From Sanguibacter antarcticus (GTDB lineage Bacteria > Actinomycetota > Actinomycetes > Actinomycetales > Cellulomonadaceae), in contig NZ_PDJG01000001.1 of NCBI RefSeq assembly GCF_002564005.1, positions 248,001 through 312,000 of the forward strand: a stretch of 64,000 bases of DNA, read 5' to 3'. Below are positions 1 through 8,147 of the stretch, piece by piece (position 1 is the stretch's first letter; each line of letters starts with the position of its first letter). A model generated the notes under the pieces. The model worked only from the letters and a program-made list of their open reading frames with translations, was not told the origin of the DNA and made no database searches. A program made the translations under genes and the position numbers.

Positions 1-267
1 ACCCATCAGGACGCACCACCCGACGTGCTGGCCGCCTGGATCCAGGGGCACTGGGGCATCGAGAACCGCCTGCACTGGGTCCGTGACGTCACCTTCGACG
101 AGGACCACTCCCAAGTCCGCACCGCAGGCGCCCCGCGCGTCATGGCCACGCTCCGCAACACAGCCATCAGCATCCTGCGCCTAGCCGGCTGGACCAGCAT
201 CGCCACCGCCCTACGCCACCACGCCCGCAACCCCGACAAAGCCATCACATGCGCCCTGACCTGCTAA
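1..267 (+). CDS. ISAs1-family transposase, C-terminal part
   Basis: The reading frame is open from base 1, so the gene starts outside the window. The visible 88 residues carry the conserved ISAs1/IS4-like C-terminal block GIENRLHWVRDVTFDEDHS, which includes the last acidic residues of the DDE catalytic site, followed by RVMATLRNTAISILRLAGW. These enzymes cut and paste their own insertion sequence. The gene lies directly in front of a headless GH13 gene, so this copy (or an ancestor) landed inside that gene. Family assignment rests on the motif only. Confidence 0.85.
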   Translation, partial: THQDAPPDVLAAWIQGHWGIENRLHWVRDVTFDEDHSQVRTAGAPRVMATLRNTAISILRLAGWTSIATALRHHARNPDKAITCALTC

Positions 268-290
268 GACGCGACCTTTCCGGGGCCCTG
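1..290 (+). mobile_element. Right end of an ISAs1-type insertion sequence
   Basis: The element enters from outside the window. Its transposase stops at 267. About 23 bases later comes the block ccggggccctg (280-290), whose reverse complement starts CAGGGCCCCGG, a plausible terminal inverted repeat for this family. GH13 coding sequence resumes in frame immediately after it. The left end and target duplication cannot be seen here. Confidence 0.6.
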
Positions 291-1252
291 CCCTGGTGCT
301 CGACGGGGTGTTCAATCACGTCGGAGCCGGCCACCCATGGTTGGGTCGCGCGCTGAGCGAAGGTCCAGCCGGGGAATACGCTGACTTCTTCCGCATCGAC
401 TGGTCCGATCCGAGCAAGCCTCTCCTCGGAGACTTCGAGGGCCATGCATCGCTCGTCGCGCTCAATCATGACTCTCCCGCTGTCGCGGAGTACGTCATCG
501 ACGTCATGACGAGGTGGCTCGCCCGCGGTGTCGACGGGTGGCGGCTCGACGCCGCCTATGCGGTGCCCTCACGGTTCTGGGCCGAGGTGCTGCCTGCCGT
601 CCGTGCTGTGCACCCCGAGGCGTGGTTCCTCGGTGAGGTCATCCACGGCGACTATGCGACGATCGCCGCCGACACAGGCATCGACTCGATCACGCAGTAC
701 GAGCTGTGGAAAGCGCTCTGGAGCAGTCTTGCCGACCGCAACTACTTCGAGCTCGACTGGACGCTCGCTCGGCACAGCGAGTTCGCGAGCACCCAGCTAC
801 CAGCCACCTTTGTCGGCAACCACGACGTAACACGCATCGCGACGTCAGCCGGACCCCACGGGGGCGTCCTCGCGCTGGTCGTGCTCATGACCGTAGCCGG
901 GATCCCGTCCATCTACTACGGGGACGAGCAGGCGTTCACCGGCACCAAGGAGGACCGCGCAGGCGGAGACGACGCCGTCCGTCCCGCGATGCCGCAGTCT
1001 CCCGCGGACCTCGCTCCTTGGGGAGCTGAGATGCTCCGCACCCACCAGCAGCTGATCGGTCTCCGCCGTCGCAACCCGTGGCTCGTCCGCTCGACGACCA
1101 CGACCACCCACCTCAGCAACACTCGCTACGCCTACACAGCACGCCCGGCCACGGGCCCCGGGGCGCTGCACGTCGAGCTCGACATCACCGACGGACATCA
1201 CGCCCTCGTGAGAGACGACGCCGGCACCGTGCTCTTCTCCTACGACGGCTGA
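291..1252 (+). pseudogene. GH13 alpha-glucosidase/amylase family enzyme, N-terminus lost to IS
   Basis: About 318 residues remain and all four GH13 signature regions are present: DGVFNHVG (region I), GWRLDAAY (region II, nucleophile Asp), FLGEVIHGD (region III, acid/base Glu) and FVGNHDVTR (region IV, transition-state Asp). What is missing is the first ~100 or more residues, beta-strands 1-3 of the TIM barrel. The frame reads back through GTG at 296 into the insertion sequence end without a natural start. The barrel cannot close, so the product is probably inactive. Intact relatives act on alpha-1,4/1,6 glucans, maltodextrins or cyclodextrins. A separate complete amylase lies at 47563. Confidence 0.85.
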
Positions 1253-1532
1253 CCCCGGTACCAGCCTCTGATCGGTCAGCGGCTTCACGCCCAGCTCGCG
1301 ACCTGGATCCACTACGCAGGTGCGCGGCGGCGAGCGTGTTCGGATCGACCACCACCAGTCGGCCGTTTCGCCAGCCCTGGGCTGTGCACGCCGACGGCCA
1401 TGAGTCCTTCGACCTGCCGCTTGAGGGAGCCGCGCCAGGTCGCCACCGGCTACGGCGCAGCCGGTGCGACTCGTGCCGTCTTTCGGTGCGGCAGGCGGGT
1501 GAGAGATTCGAGACCATTGTCCCCGCAAGGTT

Positions 1533-2585
1533 TCACTGATCGACGGCCCGCGGACCGGGGTGCGTGCTGGCCGCGCGGACCGTGAGGTCCACGTGACCCA
1601 GGCTGTGCAGGGCCTGGCGCAGCTCTTCCGAGGCACGGATGCGGATCGTGTCGGCCGCGATGAGGGTTGCGGTCCGGTCCAGCGTGAGGGTTGCCTGGGC
1701 GTTGAGTCGATGGCCGCTCCAGCGCAGCCGCACGTCGTGAACGTCTTCAACACCTTCGACGTGCTCGAAGGCGTGTTGGGCGCGCTCAGTGAGGGCAGGG
1801 TCGACGCCGTCCAGCAGGCGGCGCCCCACGTCGCGGGCGGTGCTCCAGAGCAGGGTGAGGATCGCTGCGGTGATGAGCAGGCCGATGATCGGGTCCGCCT
1901 GGGGGAAGCCGGCCCAGACGCCTGCCACGCCCAGGACCACGGCGAGGGAGGTGAAACCGTCGGCGCGGGCATGCATCCCGTCCGCGACCAGAGCGGCAGA
2001 GCCAATCCGACGACCAGTGCGGATCCGATAGAGGGCAACGGCTTCGTTTCCGGCGAACCCGATAACACCGGCGGCGAGCACCCACCCGAGGTTGGTCAGG
2101 GGCGTGGGGTCGGCGAGGCGGCGGACGGATTCCACACCAGCCACGATCGCGGACAGGGCGATCATCGCGACGATGAACAGGCCCGCCAGGTCCTCGGCTC
2201 GTCCGAACCCGTGGGTGTAGCTCCGGGTGGCGGCGCGACGGCTGAGTGCGAACGCGACCCACAGCGGCACAGCAGTCAACGCATCCGAGAAATTGTGGAT
2301 CGTGTCGGCGAGCAGAGCCACGGACCCGCTGATCGCGACGATCCCCAGCTGCGCCACGGCCGTGGTGCCCAGGACGACGAGACTGATCTTGACCGTGCGG
2401 ATGCCCTGAGCGCTGGCTTCCAGCGCGTCGTCGATCGAGTCGGCGGCATCGTGGCTGTGTGGGACGAAGACCTCGTGCAGCCAACCCCGGAATCCGGCGG
2501 GGTGGTCGTGGGCTTCCGGGTGGTCGTGCGCTGGGTGCCGATGAACGGTGACCTGACTGTCACGGTGGTCAGCCTGGGGGGTCAC
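1533..2585 (-). CDS. Cation diffusion facilitator (CzcD-like metal exporter)
   Basis: A 350-residue CDF-family secondary transporter that exchanges cytoplasmic divalent metal (Zn, Cd, Co or Ni) for protons. The N-terminus is rich in His and Asp (residues ~8-30), as in CzcD. About six membrane helices follow. The metal-site signatures are IHNFSDAL in TM2 and ADGMHARADG in TM5, giving the HD-HD quartet usual for Zn/Cd transporters. A C-terminal ferredoxin-like cytoplasmic domain ends with histidine- and acid-containing strands. The start codon overlaps the stop of the upstream ArsR gene by four bases, so the two are translationally coupled and presumably derepressed together by metal. Metal specificity cannot be fixed from sequence. 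Confidence 0.93.
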   Translation of the reverse strand: MTPQADHRDSQVTVHRHPAHDHPEAHDHPAGFRGWLHEVFVPHSHDAADSIDDALEASAQGIRTVKISLVVLGTTAVAQLGIVAISGSVALLADTIHNFSDALTAVPLWVAFALSRRAATRSYTHGFGRAEDLAGLFIVAMIALSAIVAGVESVRRLADPTPLTNLGWVLAAGVIGFAGNEAVALYRIRTGRRIGSAALVADGMHARADGFTSLAVVLGVAGVWAGFPQADPIIGLLITAAILTLLWSTARDVGRRLLDGVDPALTERAQHAFEHVEGVEDVHDVRLRWSGHRLNAQATLTLDRTATLIAADTIRIRASEELRQALHSLGHVDLTVRAASTHPGPRAVDQ

Positions 2586-2923
2586 GCGGGGTCCTGGGGA
2601 TGGTGGTGGCGGGGGTGATTGTCGACGGCATGCTCTGCCTGGAAGATCGCGTCGCTGACCAGCTGGCGGGCATGTTCGGCCGCCAGGGCGTAGAACACCC
2701 GGTTGCCGTCCTGGCGTGTGCTGACAATGCGGGCCAGCCGGAGCTTGGCTAGGTGCTGAGACACCGCGGTCGGGGACTTGCCGACCGCTTCGGCCAGCTC
2801 GCCGACGGACAGCTCCCCCTCACAGAGCGCGAGGACGATCCGGACCCGGGTCGCGTCGGCGAGCATCGCGAAGACCTCGACCGCCAGGTCGATGTAGGGC
2901 GAGTCGGGCGAGAGTCCACACAT
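2582..2923 (-). CDS. ArsR/SmtB-family metal-sensing repressor
   Basis: A winged-helix repressor with the recognition region ELAEAVGKSPTAVSQHLAKL followed by a wing (TRQDGNRVFYAL). The C-terminal helix and tail are rich in His and Asp (DAIFQAEHAVDNH, then PRHHH), like the alpha-5 sensing site of CzrA/NmtR-type Zn, Co or Ni sensors. There is also a Cys near the start (MCGLSPDSP). I chose the ATG at 2923. ATG 2941 and GTG 2959 are in frame upstream but lie on the likely operator. It is the first gene of a two-gene operon with the CDF exporter, so it very probably represses that exporter until metal binds. Confidence 0.88.
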   Translation of the reverse strand: MCGLSPDSPYIDLAVEVFAMLADATRVRIVLALCEGELSVGELAEAVGKSPTAVSQHLAKLRLARIVSTRQDGNRVFYALAAEHARQLVSDAIFQAEHAVDNHPRHHHPQDPA

Positions 2924-2930
2924 TCTCGTA

Positions 2931-2948
2931 TCTTCACGCATGCGAATA
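2931..2948. promoter_or_regulatory. Candidate operator of the ArsR/CDF operon
   Basis: The palindromic core CGCATGCG (2937-2944) has partly matching flanks (TTCA on one side, AATA on the other). It sits directly before the chosen start codon, which resembles the AT-rich hyphenated dyads bound by SmtB-type repressors. Placement is suggestive, the match is imperfect. Confidence 0.35.
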
Positions 2949-2997
2949 TGGTTGCACACTCGTCGGGAAGTGGTGAAGGTCGGTCAACGTGCCGCCG

Positions 2998-3612
2998 TCA
3001 TGGGGTGGTTTCGAAGTCGGGTACCGGCCGGTGGTCGGCTTCTTCGGTGGTTGTGGCGGACCCGTTCTTCTCGATGTCGTCGATGAGCCAGTCCATCTCC
3101 GCGATCTCGCGGCGCTGAGCCTCGATGATCTCGTCGGCGAGCTCGCGGACACGGACGTCGTCGATGTCGGCGCGCTCGCTGGTCAGGATCGCGATGGAGT
3201 GGTGGGGGATCATGCCCTTCATGTACGCGCGATCGTCGACGAAGGACTGCGACCTCGACAGCCACAGTGTGGCCCCGCCCATGACGAGAGCCCCGACCAG
3301 GATCGCGGCGTTGAGCTTGTTGTTCTTGTACATCATCGAGGCCATGAAACCGAGCATGATGATCGTCATCGCCGAACCCATGAGCAGGGCCATGTAGACG
3401 CGTTCCTCGCTCCAACGCACGTGCGCCAGGGCGAAGGTGTTGGTGTATGTCAGGGCGAACATGACCATGGTCGAGGTCGCGATCATGGCGCCGAACCGCA
3501 GGTACATCCTCCGGGAGCTTCCGGTGCCCTGGTGGCCGTGCTGGGGCTGCTGCGGCCGCGCGTTGTCCCTGTCTCGCGGGTGTCCTGCTGGCAGCATCTC
3601 GGTCGTCTTCAT
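2998..3612 (-). CDS. Membrane-anchored DUF305 protein
   Basis: A 204-residue protein. A His/Gln-rich N-terminus is followed by three membrane helices (about residues 38-60, 72-94 and 100-118) and a C-terminal DUF305 domain. The domain carries the signature DRAYMKGMIPHHSIAI and ends in an amphipathic helix (EIIEAQRREIAEMDWLIDDI). DUF305 is a small ferritin-like helical fold often found in copper and heavy-metal resistance loci, and its paired HH and Met residues are the likely metal ligands. It is transcribed in the same direction as the ArsR/CDF pair but from its own upstream region. A second DUF305 protein, a lipoprotein, is encoded at 13144. Exact function is unknown. Confidence 0.85.
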   Translation of the reverse strand: MKTTEMLPAGHPRDRDNARPQQPQHGHQGTGSSRRMYLRFGAMIATSTMVMFALTYTNTFALAHVRWSEERVYMALLMGSAMTIIMLGFMASMMYKNNKLNAAILVGALVMGGATLWLSRSQSFVDDRAYMKGMIPHHSIAILTSERADIDDVRVRELADEIIEAQRREIAEMDWLIDDIEKNGSATTTEEADHRPVPDFETTP

Positions 3613-4056
3613 CGCGAGCCTCCGTCGTCGGTGGTTTGAGCGGCTGCGAGAGCGAGGCTTGTGCAGACCGCAAAGAGGTCCTTCCAGCCTAGGCAGGATT
3701 CGTCCGAGGGCGCACGGCGGCTGCAGGGAAGGCCAGAGGTCTCCGGCGATCTGCCTGGCCGTTCGCCGAGCTCATCAAGAACTGCGATCTGAAGAGGGCC
3801 GAGAAAGTCCCCTGTGAGGAACCCTGGGTCCCAGGGCACGCTCCACGGTGCGACGGATACGGGATGGAGCGAGGTCGTGACGGCATCCGTGGTGTGCGGT
3901 GGGCGTCACGCTGCGCAGTGACTGGACTCTGAAGTCGGCTGTGACGAGATTGACGAGTACCTCAGCGAACCGTCGAGCGACGAGGGGCCAGGTCGATTCC
4001 CACGGCGTCACGGATGCGCCGGTGCCACCTAGCCGGTGAAGCGGTCCTGCGGTTCT
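3613..4056. other. No gene recognised
   Basis: I see no credible gene in these 444 bases. Open frames exist on both strands but have no recognisable domains, no good ribosome sites and the atypical residue content of shadow frames. The stretch presumably holds the promoter of the DUF305 gene and the 3' flank of the sensor kinase gene. Confidence 0.6.
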
Positions 4057-5205
4057 CTATGGTGAGTCGATCAACCGGCTCTGTCCCCCCGGCAAGGTAA
4101 AGCTGAACTCGCTGCCTGTTCCCGGACCTGCGCTCGCCGCGGTGATCCTTCCACCGTGGGCGGCGGTCAGTGCTTGCGAGATCGCCAGACCGATCCCGGA
4201 TCCGCCATGGGCCCGGTCGCGTGCGGTGTCCGCGCGGTAGAAGCGCTCGAAGAGGTGCGGTAGATGCTCTGGAGCGATGCCTTCGCCTGTGTCGCGCACA
4301 GAGAATCTGATGCAGCCGGCGGGGGCCCTGGAGGCATGAACGGTGACGATCCCACCCGGAGGCGTGTGTCGGATCGCGTTCGCGACGAGGTTGTCGAGGA
4401 TCTGCGCCATCCGGAGGCGGTCGACATGGATCTGGGGCAGGTCCTCGTCGACGTCGCTCACGAGGTGCACGGACTGCGCTGCCGCGGGTTCACGACCCGC
4501 ACTGAGAGCAGCGGCCACCAGGTCGCGAGGGTCGACGGGTGCACGCTCGAGAGTCAGGTCTCCGCTCTCCGCGCGGGTGACGGCAGACAGGTCTAGCGAC
4601 AAGCGGGTCAGGCGGGCGGCCTGCTCGCGCAGAACGGCGGTCGTGGCTTCGTCGAGGGTCTGGATGCCGTCCTCGAGTGCTTCGAGGTAGGCGCTGATGG
4701 TTGCGACGGGTGTGCGCACCTCGTGCGCGACGTCTGCCATGAGGCGTCCTCGAAGCCGTTCGCTGTCCTGTAGCCGTTCGGCCATCTGGTTGAACGATGC
4801 CGCGACGGTGTCGAACTCGGTGCCGATGCCCGGCGGTGAGATGCGCGATGCGTACAGGCCCATCCCGACGTCCGCGGCCGTCGAGGAAAACGCTGCCAGG
4901 GAACGAGAGATTCGGCGCGCTAAGAGTATTGAGACCATCATCGATGCAAGGCCCGCGGCAGCCAGTGCGAAGGTCAGAGTCAGGGTGCTGGCCGAACGGA
5001 ACGCTTCCTCAGCATGCAGCACGGCCATATCGGGGTCGCTCAGCTGAGCGCGCACCATGTGATCGTGGAACAGGGCGGGCCCGATGATCGAGGCGACCAC
5101 CCAGGCTGTGACCGCACCCGTGGCCAGGACGAGCATGATGGCGACCAGAAGTCGCGGGGCCAGCCCCCGCAGAGCCGAAGCGGGCGGCCGAGAGCGGATC
5201 ATCAT
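4057..5205 (-). CDS. Sensor histidine kinase of the metal island
   Basis: A 382-residue HAMP histidine kinase. TM1 spans about 17-42, a short ~28-residue external loop follows, TM2 is about 72-95, then HAMP, HisKA with the phospho-acceptor His161 in DVAHEVRTP, and HATPase_c with N-box (DNLVANAIRHTPPGG), G1 (DTGEGIAPEH), F-box (LFERFYR) and G2 (GGSGIGLAIS). The sensor loop is too short for a folded domain, so the membrane segments or the few loop residues must sense. It overlaps the upstream response regulator gene by four bases. Copper genes on both sides suggest a CopS/CusS-like role; the ligand is inferred. Confidence 0.92.
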   Translation of the reverse strand: MMIRSRPPASALRGLAPRLLVAIMLVLATGAVTAWVVASIIGPALFHDHMVRAQLSDPDMAVLHAEEAFRSASTLTLTFALAAAGLASMMVSILLARRISRSLAAFSSTAADVGMGLYASRISPPGIGTEFDTVAASFNQMAERLQDSERLRGRLMADVAHEVRTPVATISAYLEALEDGIQTLDEATTAVLREQAARLTRLSLDLSAVTRAESGDLTLERAPVDPRDLVAAALSAGREPAAAQSVHLVSDVDEDLPQIHVDRLRMAQILDNLVANAIRHTPPGGIVTVHASRAPAGCIRFSVRDTGEGIAPEHLPHLFERFYRADTARDRAHGGSGIGLAISQALTAAHGGRITAASAGPGTGSEFSFTLPGGQSRLIDSP

Positions 5206-5927
5206 CCGGGTCCGATGCGGTACCCGACGCCACGCACGGTCCGGACGAACGTCTGTCGGTCGGCGCTGTCACCGAGCTTTTGACGCACGTGCAGGACGTG
5301 CACGTCGACGAGGTGCTCGTCGCCCACCCATCCCTCGCCCCAGACCTTCTCGATCAGGACACGCCTGCTGAACACCATGCCTGGTCGCGATGCCAGGGCT
5401 GCCAGGACGTCGAACTCCGTGCGCGTCAGGTCGACGAGGCCCCCCTCCACCCGCACCTCGCGGGCCGCCACGTCGAGCATCAGTGTGCCGATCTCGATCA
5501 CCTGTGAGGCTGCGCCCCCCTCGGGGCTCGCAGGCACCCGGCGGGGTCGACGCTGCAGCGCCCCGATCCGGGCGACGAGCTCACGTGGGCTGAATGGCTT
5601 GGTCATGTAGTCGTCCGCGCCCACCGACAGGCCGATGAGGACGTCGATCTCCTCTGCGCGAGCGGTCAACATGATGACGTAGCAGTCGGAGAAGGTGCGC
5701 AGCTGGCGGCACACCTCGACCCCGTCCAACCCGGGCAGGCCCAGGTCCAGCACGACGACGTCAGGGTCGACCTGGCGAACCACCTCGACCGCTCGTGCGC
5801 CGTCGGAGCACAGATGAGTCTCGAACCCGTCGCGCTCAAGGTAGTCCGCGACGATGCGGCTCAGAGCCTCCTCATCATCGACGACGACCGCGCGATGCCC
5901 TGAGATCACGGGCAAGTGTGTGTCCAT
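5202..5927 (-). CDS. OmpR/PhoB-type response regulator of the metal island
   Basis: A 241-residue regulator. The receiver domain has acidic pocket Asp17/Asp18, phospho-acceptor Asp61 in VVVLDLGLPG and the conserved Lys in YMTKPFSP. A C-terminal winged helix of the OmpR class (LTRTEFDVLAALASRPG, then VLIEKVWGEGWVG) follows. It precedes its kinase in a two-gene operon. OmpR-class regulators bind direct repeats about 11 bp apart. Repeats of that spacing occur in its own divergent promoter and before three other transcription units of the island, so it probably controls the copper genes. Confidence 0.93.
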   Translation of the reverse strand: MDTHLPVISGHRAVVVDDEEALSRIVADYLERDGFETHLCSDGARAVEVVRQVDPDVVVLDLGLPGLDGVEVCRQLRTFSDCYVIMLTARAEEIDVLIGLSVGADDYMTKPFSPRELVARIGALQRRPRRVPASPEGGAASQVIEIGTLMLDVAAREVRVEGGLVDLTRTEFDVLAALASRPGMVFSRRVLIEKVWGEGWVGDEHLVDVHVLHVRQKLGDSADRQTFVRTVRGVGYRIGPG

Positions 5928-5987
5928 CGCTCCATTGTGAGCGCGCCTGTGCCAGTTCCCGACCAGCGGAGCAGGTCACCGGCGAGC

Positions 5988-6009
5988 ATTCATCGAATCT
6001 TGACGCAGA
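5988..6009 (+). promoter_or_regulatory. Candidate response-regulator box (11-bp direct repeat)
   Basis: ATTCATCGAAT is followed at exactly 11-bp spacing by CTTGACGC. It lies in the divergent promoter between the regulator/kinase operon and the glutaredoxin operon, and matches similar repeats at 9979, 10565 and 17384. It could serve both autoregulation and control of the thiol operon. Confidence 0.45.
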
Positions 6010-6076
6010 CACCACCACGAGCTCGGGGTCGCGACGTGAGGCTGTGGGCCTCTGGTCCGCATCTCAAGGAGCGTCT

Positions 6077-6376
6077 GTGCCTACCGAACCCGCTGCACCC
6101 TTTGTGGTGACCGTCGTGCACGCACCGGCGTGCCACTTCTGCCTGGACGCCGAGGAGGCCCTGGCTGTTCTGGCAGTGCGGTACTCGCTCGACGTGCGCA
6201 GCATCGAGATCGACTCTCCCGAGGGGCGTCGACTCGTCGCCGAACACCGCCCGGCGATGAACCCCCTCGTGCTGCTCGACGGTGTCTTCTTCAGCTCCGG
6301 ACGGCTTCCTCGCAAAAAGTTCGTGAAAGCGCTCGAGCTCCGCGCTAGAGCGTGCCCGATCGCCGGGGCGGTCTGA
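6077..6376 (+). CDS. Glutaredoxin-like thioredoxin-fold protein
   Basis: A 99-residue thioredoxin-fold protein. The beta-strand VVTVVHAPACHFC carries a CxxC redox site (Cys-His-Phe-Cys). A cis-Pro region follows (RPAMNPLVLLDG), then the typical final strand and helix (VFFSSGRLPRKKFVKAL). The start is the GTG at 6077, with AAGGAG at 6066-6071 five bases upstream; the longer frame upstream runs through the divergent promoter. It is the first gene of an operon with a CcdA-like membrane protein and a membrane-anchored redoxin. It probably shuttles electrons or reduces thiols damaged by metal. Confidence 0.87.
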   Translation: MPTEPAAPFVVTVVHAPACHFCLDAEEALAVLAVRYSLDVRSIEIDSPEGRRLVAEHRPAMNPLVLLDGVFFSSGRLPRKKFVKALELRARACPIAGAV

Positions 6377-6378
6377 CC

Positions 6379-7326
6379 GTGGGTACCGAGCTGCTGACCA
6401 CCGGAAGCGTTCTTGCGGCATTCTTCGCCGGCGGGGTCGCGCTGTTCGCCCCCTGCTGCATCGTCTTCCTTGCGCCGAGCTATCTCGCTGGTGCCGTGAA
6501 GAACCGTCGGTGGCGGCTGCTGCCGCTGACGTTCGTGTTCGCCGCAGGCCTCGGCCTGGTCTTGATCCCGATAACTCTCGGCATGAGCCTGCTGGCGGGT
6601 GCGATCGCCCGTTACCACGCACCGCTCTACTACGCTGGTGGGGCCCTCATGATCGGCCTGGCGATCTTGGCGTTCTCCGGCAGGATGTGGTCGCTACCGT
6701 CCTTCGTGCGTGCGCCAGACACCAGCCGCGGGGACACCGCAAGCTTCTTCTCCCTCGGTGTGTTCTCGGGTATCGCCTCGAGCTGCTGTGCCCCAGTCCT
6801 CGCCGGGGTCATGACTCTTTCGGTGCTGTCGGGCTCCCCGATCGGAGGCTTCACCCTAGGTGTGGCCTACGTGTTCGGGATGGTCTTCCCGCTGTTCGCC
6901 ATGGCACTGGTCTGGGACAAGGCGAAGCTGGGCGACAAGAAGATCATGCGGGCGAAGGTCGTCAGGATGCGCATAGCCGGACGCAACTTCGTCACGAACA
7001 CGCTCAACATCGCCGTCGCGGTGGGCTTTGCAGTGATGGGCGGATTCATCATCGCCTTGGCAGGGAGTGAACAGATGACCGGCGGATCGGCCGTCCAGGA
7101 CGGTGCCAGCCGTGCTCTGACCGCTGTCTTCGGATCCGTCCAGGAGTGGTTGTCACCGGTACCTGAGCCCATTCTCGGCCTGCTCTTGCTCGCCGTCGCC
7201 AGCGTGTTCGTGTGGGCGACGCTCACCGGAAGCCGACGCGCCCTCCGTACCCCGAGCACGCCGGAGGCCGCCGACGCGGTGCCAACGTGCCATGCCATCT
7301 CGACCGAGGAAGAGATCTCCCGATGA
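6379..7326 (+). CDS. CcdA/DsbD-type transmembrane electron carrier
   Basis: About 315 residues with six to seven membrane helices. It has the paired-cysteine signatures of the CcdA/DsbD beta domain: FAPCCIVFLAPSYL near the start and SSCCAPVLAGVM in the middle. Such proteins pass reducing power from cytoplasmic thioredoxin or glutaredoxin to thiol proteins outside the membrane. I prefer the GTG at 6379, just after the glutaredoxin stop; GTG at 6352 would overlap that gene. Its end overlaps the next gene by four bases (ATGA). The trio glutaredoxin, CcdA and redoxin forms a plausible complete relay. Long loops and tail make it larger than minimal CcdA. Confidence 0.85.
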   Translation: MGTELLTTGSVLAAFFAGGVALFAPCCIVFLAPSYLAGAVKNRRWRLLPLTFVFAAGLGLVLIPITLGMSLLAGAIARYHAPLYYAGGALMIGLAILAFSGRMWSLPSFVRAPDTSRGDTASFFSLGVFSGIASSCCAPVLAGVMTLSVLSGSPIGGFTLGVAYVFGMVFPLFAMALVWDKAKLGDKKIMRAKVVRMRIAGRNFVTNTLNIAVAVGFAVMGGFIIALAGSEQMTGGSAVQDGASRALTAVFGSVQEWLSPVPEPILGLLLLAVASVFVWATLTGSRRALRTPSTPEAADAVPTCHAISTEEEISR

Positions 7327-7949
7327 CCTCCGCCAGCGCCACACGACGACTTGACGAACGCCAGCATGCCCTCCACGAGATCCAGGTGATGCAGGAAGCC
7401 AAAACACGTCACCGCCAGCGGCGCAGCTGGGCACTGTGGGGTGCCGCGCTGCTGGTCATCGCGACCGTCGTCACCCTGGCACTCCTCAACGCCGGCCCTA
7501 CCGAGTCTGTCGACACACGTCGGGCGCCCGACTTCACGCTGCCTGCATCCGACGGATCCGTGGTGTCGCTCGCCGACTACCGAGGTGCGCCCGTCGTGCT
7601 CTACTTCAACGAGGGCGCCGGGTGCGACGCGTGCCTGTTGCAGATGCAGAAGATCGAGCAGAATCCAGCGTTCGCCGAGGCGGGCATCACGGTCCTGCCG
7701 ATCGTCATGAACTCCGCTGAGCAGATCAATGCGGAGCGTGCCAGGCTCGGGGTGACCGCTCCGTTCCTCATCGACGACGGAACAGTCTCCGAGGCATACG
7801 GCACCCTCGGAACAGGGATGCACGAGGGCCTTCCCGGTCACGGATTCATCCTGATCGACGCCGAAGGCGTACAGAGGTGGTACGGCAACTATCCTTCGAT
7901 GTGGCTTGAGCCGGACGCACTTCTCGAGGAGGTCACCAGCCGGCTGTGA
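7323..7949 (+). CDS. Membrane-anchored redoxin (AhpC/TSA-like)
   Basis: A 208-residue protein. A charged N-terminal segment is followed by a single membrane helix (about residues 38-58) and an extracytoplasmic thioredoxin-fold domain beginning RRAPDFTLPASDGSVVSLAD. The redox site is GAGCDACLLQM, a CxxC (Cys-Asp-Ala-Cys), with a cis-Pro loop and a terminal HGFILIDAEGVQRWYGNY block. It belongs to the redoxin/TlpA-like group and would be the outer partner of the CcdA-like carrier encoded just upstream. The ATGA overlap with that gene fixes the start at 7323. The target may be metal-damaged disulfides or peroxide. Confidence 0.87.
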   Translation: MTSASATRRLDERQHALHEIQVMQEAKTRHRQRRSWALWGAALLVIATVVTLALLNAGPTESVDTRRAPDFTLPASDGSVVSLADYRGAPVVLYFNEGAGCDACLLQMQKIEQNPAFAEAGITVLPIVMNSAEQINAERARLGVTAPFLIDDGTVSEAYGTLGTGMHEGLPGHGFILIDAEGVQRWYGNYPSMWLEPDALLEEVTSRL

Positions 7950-8147
7950 CGTACCGCTGGTGGGGGCGGGCCGCGACTGCGGTTCTGCGCTGGTGCGTGG
8001 GTGTGCCGTCCATCGGTAGGGCGGTGCATCCGTGGTCTGCGCCCCGCGTGCCGGAGGGGGGAGGGCGAGACCTTGCTCGTCAGGCCTGGCGTCGAGGAGA
8101 GCAGCATGTCCTTGGTCTGGGACGAGGGCCTCGCGCCGTCGACGGCC

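Noticed and set aside
1253..1532. Minus-strand phrase NGRLVVVDPNTLA after the GH13 remnant
   Set aside because: It looked like the tail of a transposase or regulator, but no further blocks could be matched in any frame, so it was not annotated.
845..2068. 407-residue open frame antisense to the GH13 remnant and CDF gene
   Set aside because: It is made up of Arg/Pro/Ser-rich shadow sequence opposite two genes with clear motifs; no start signal or domain.
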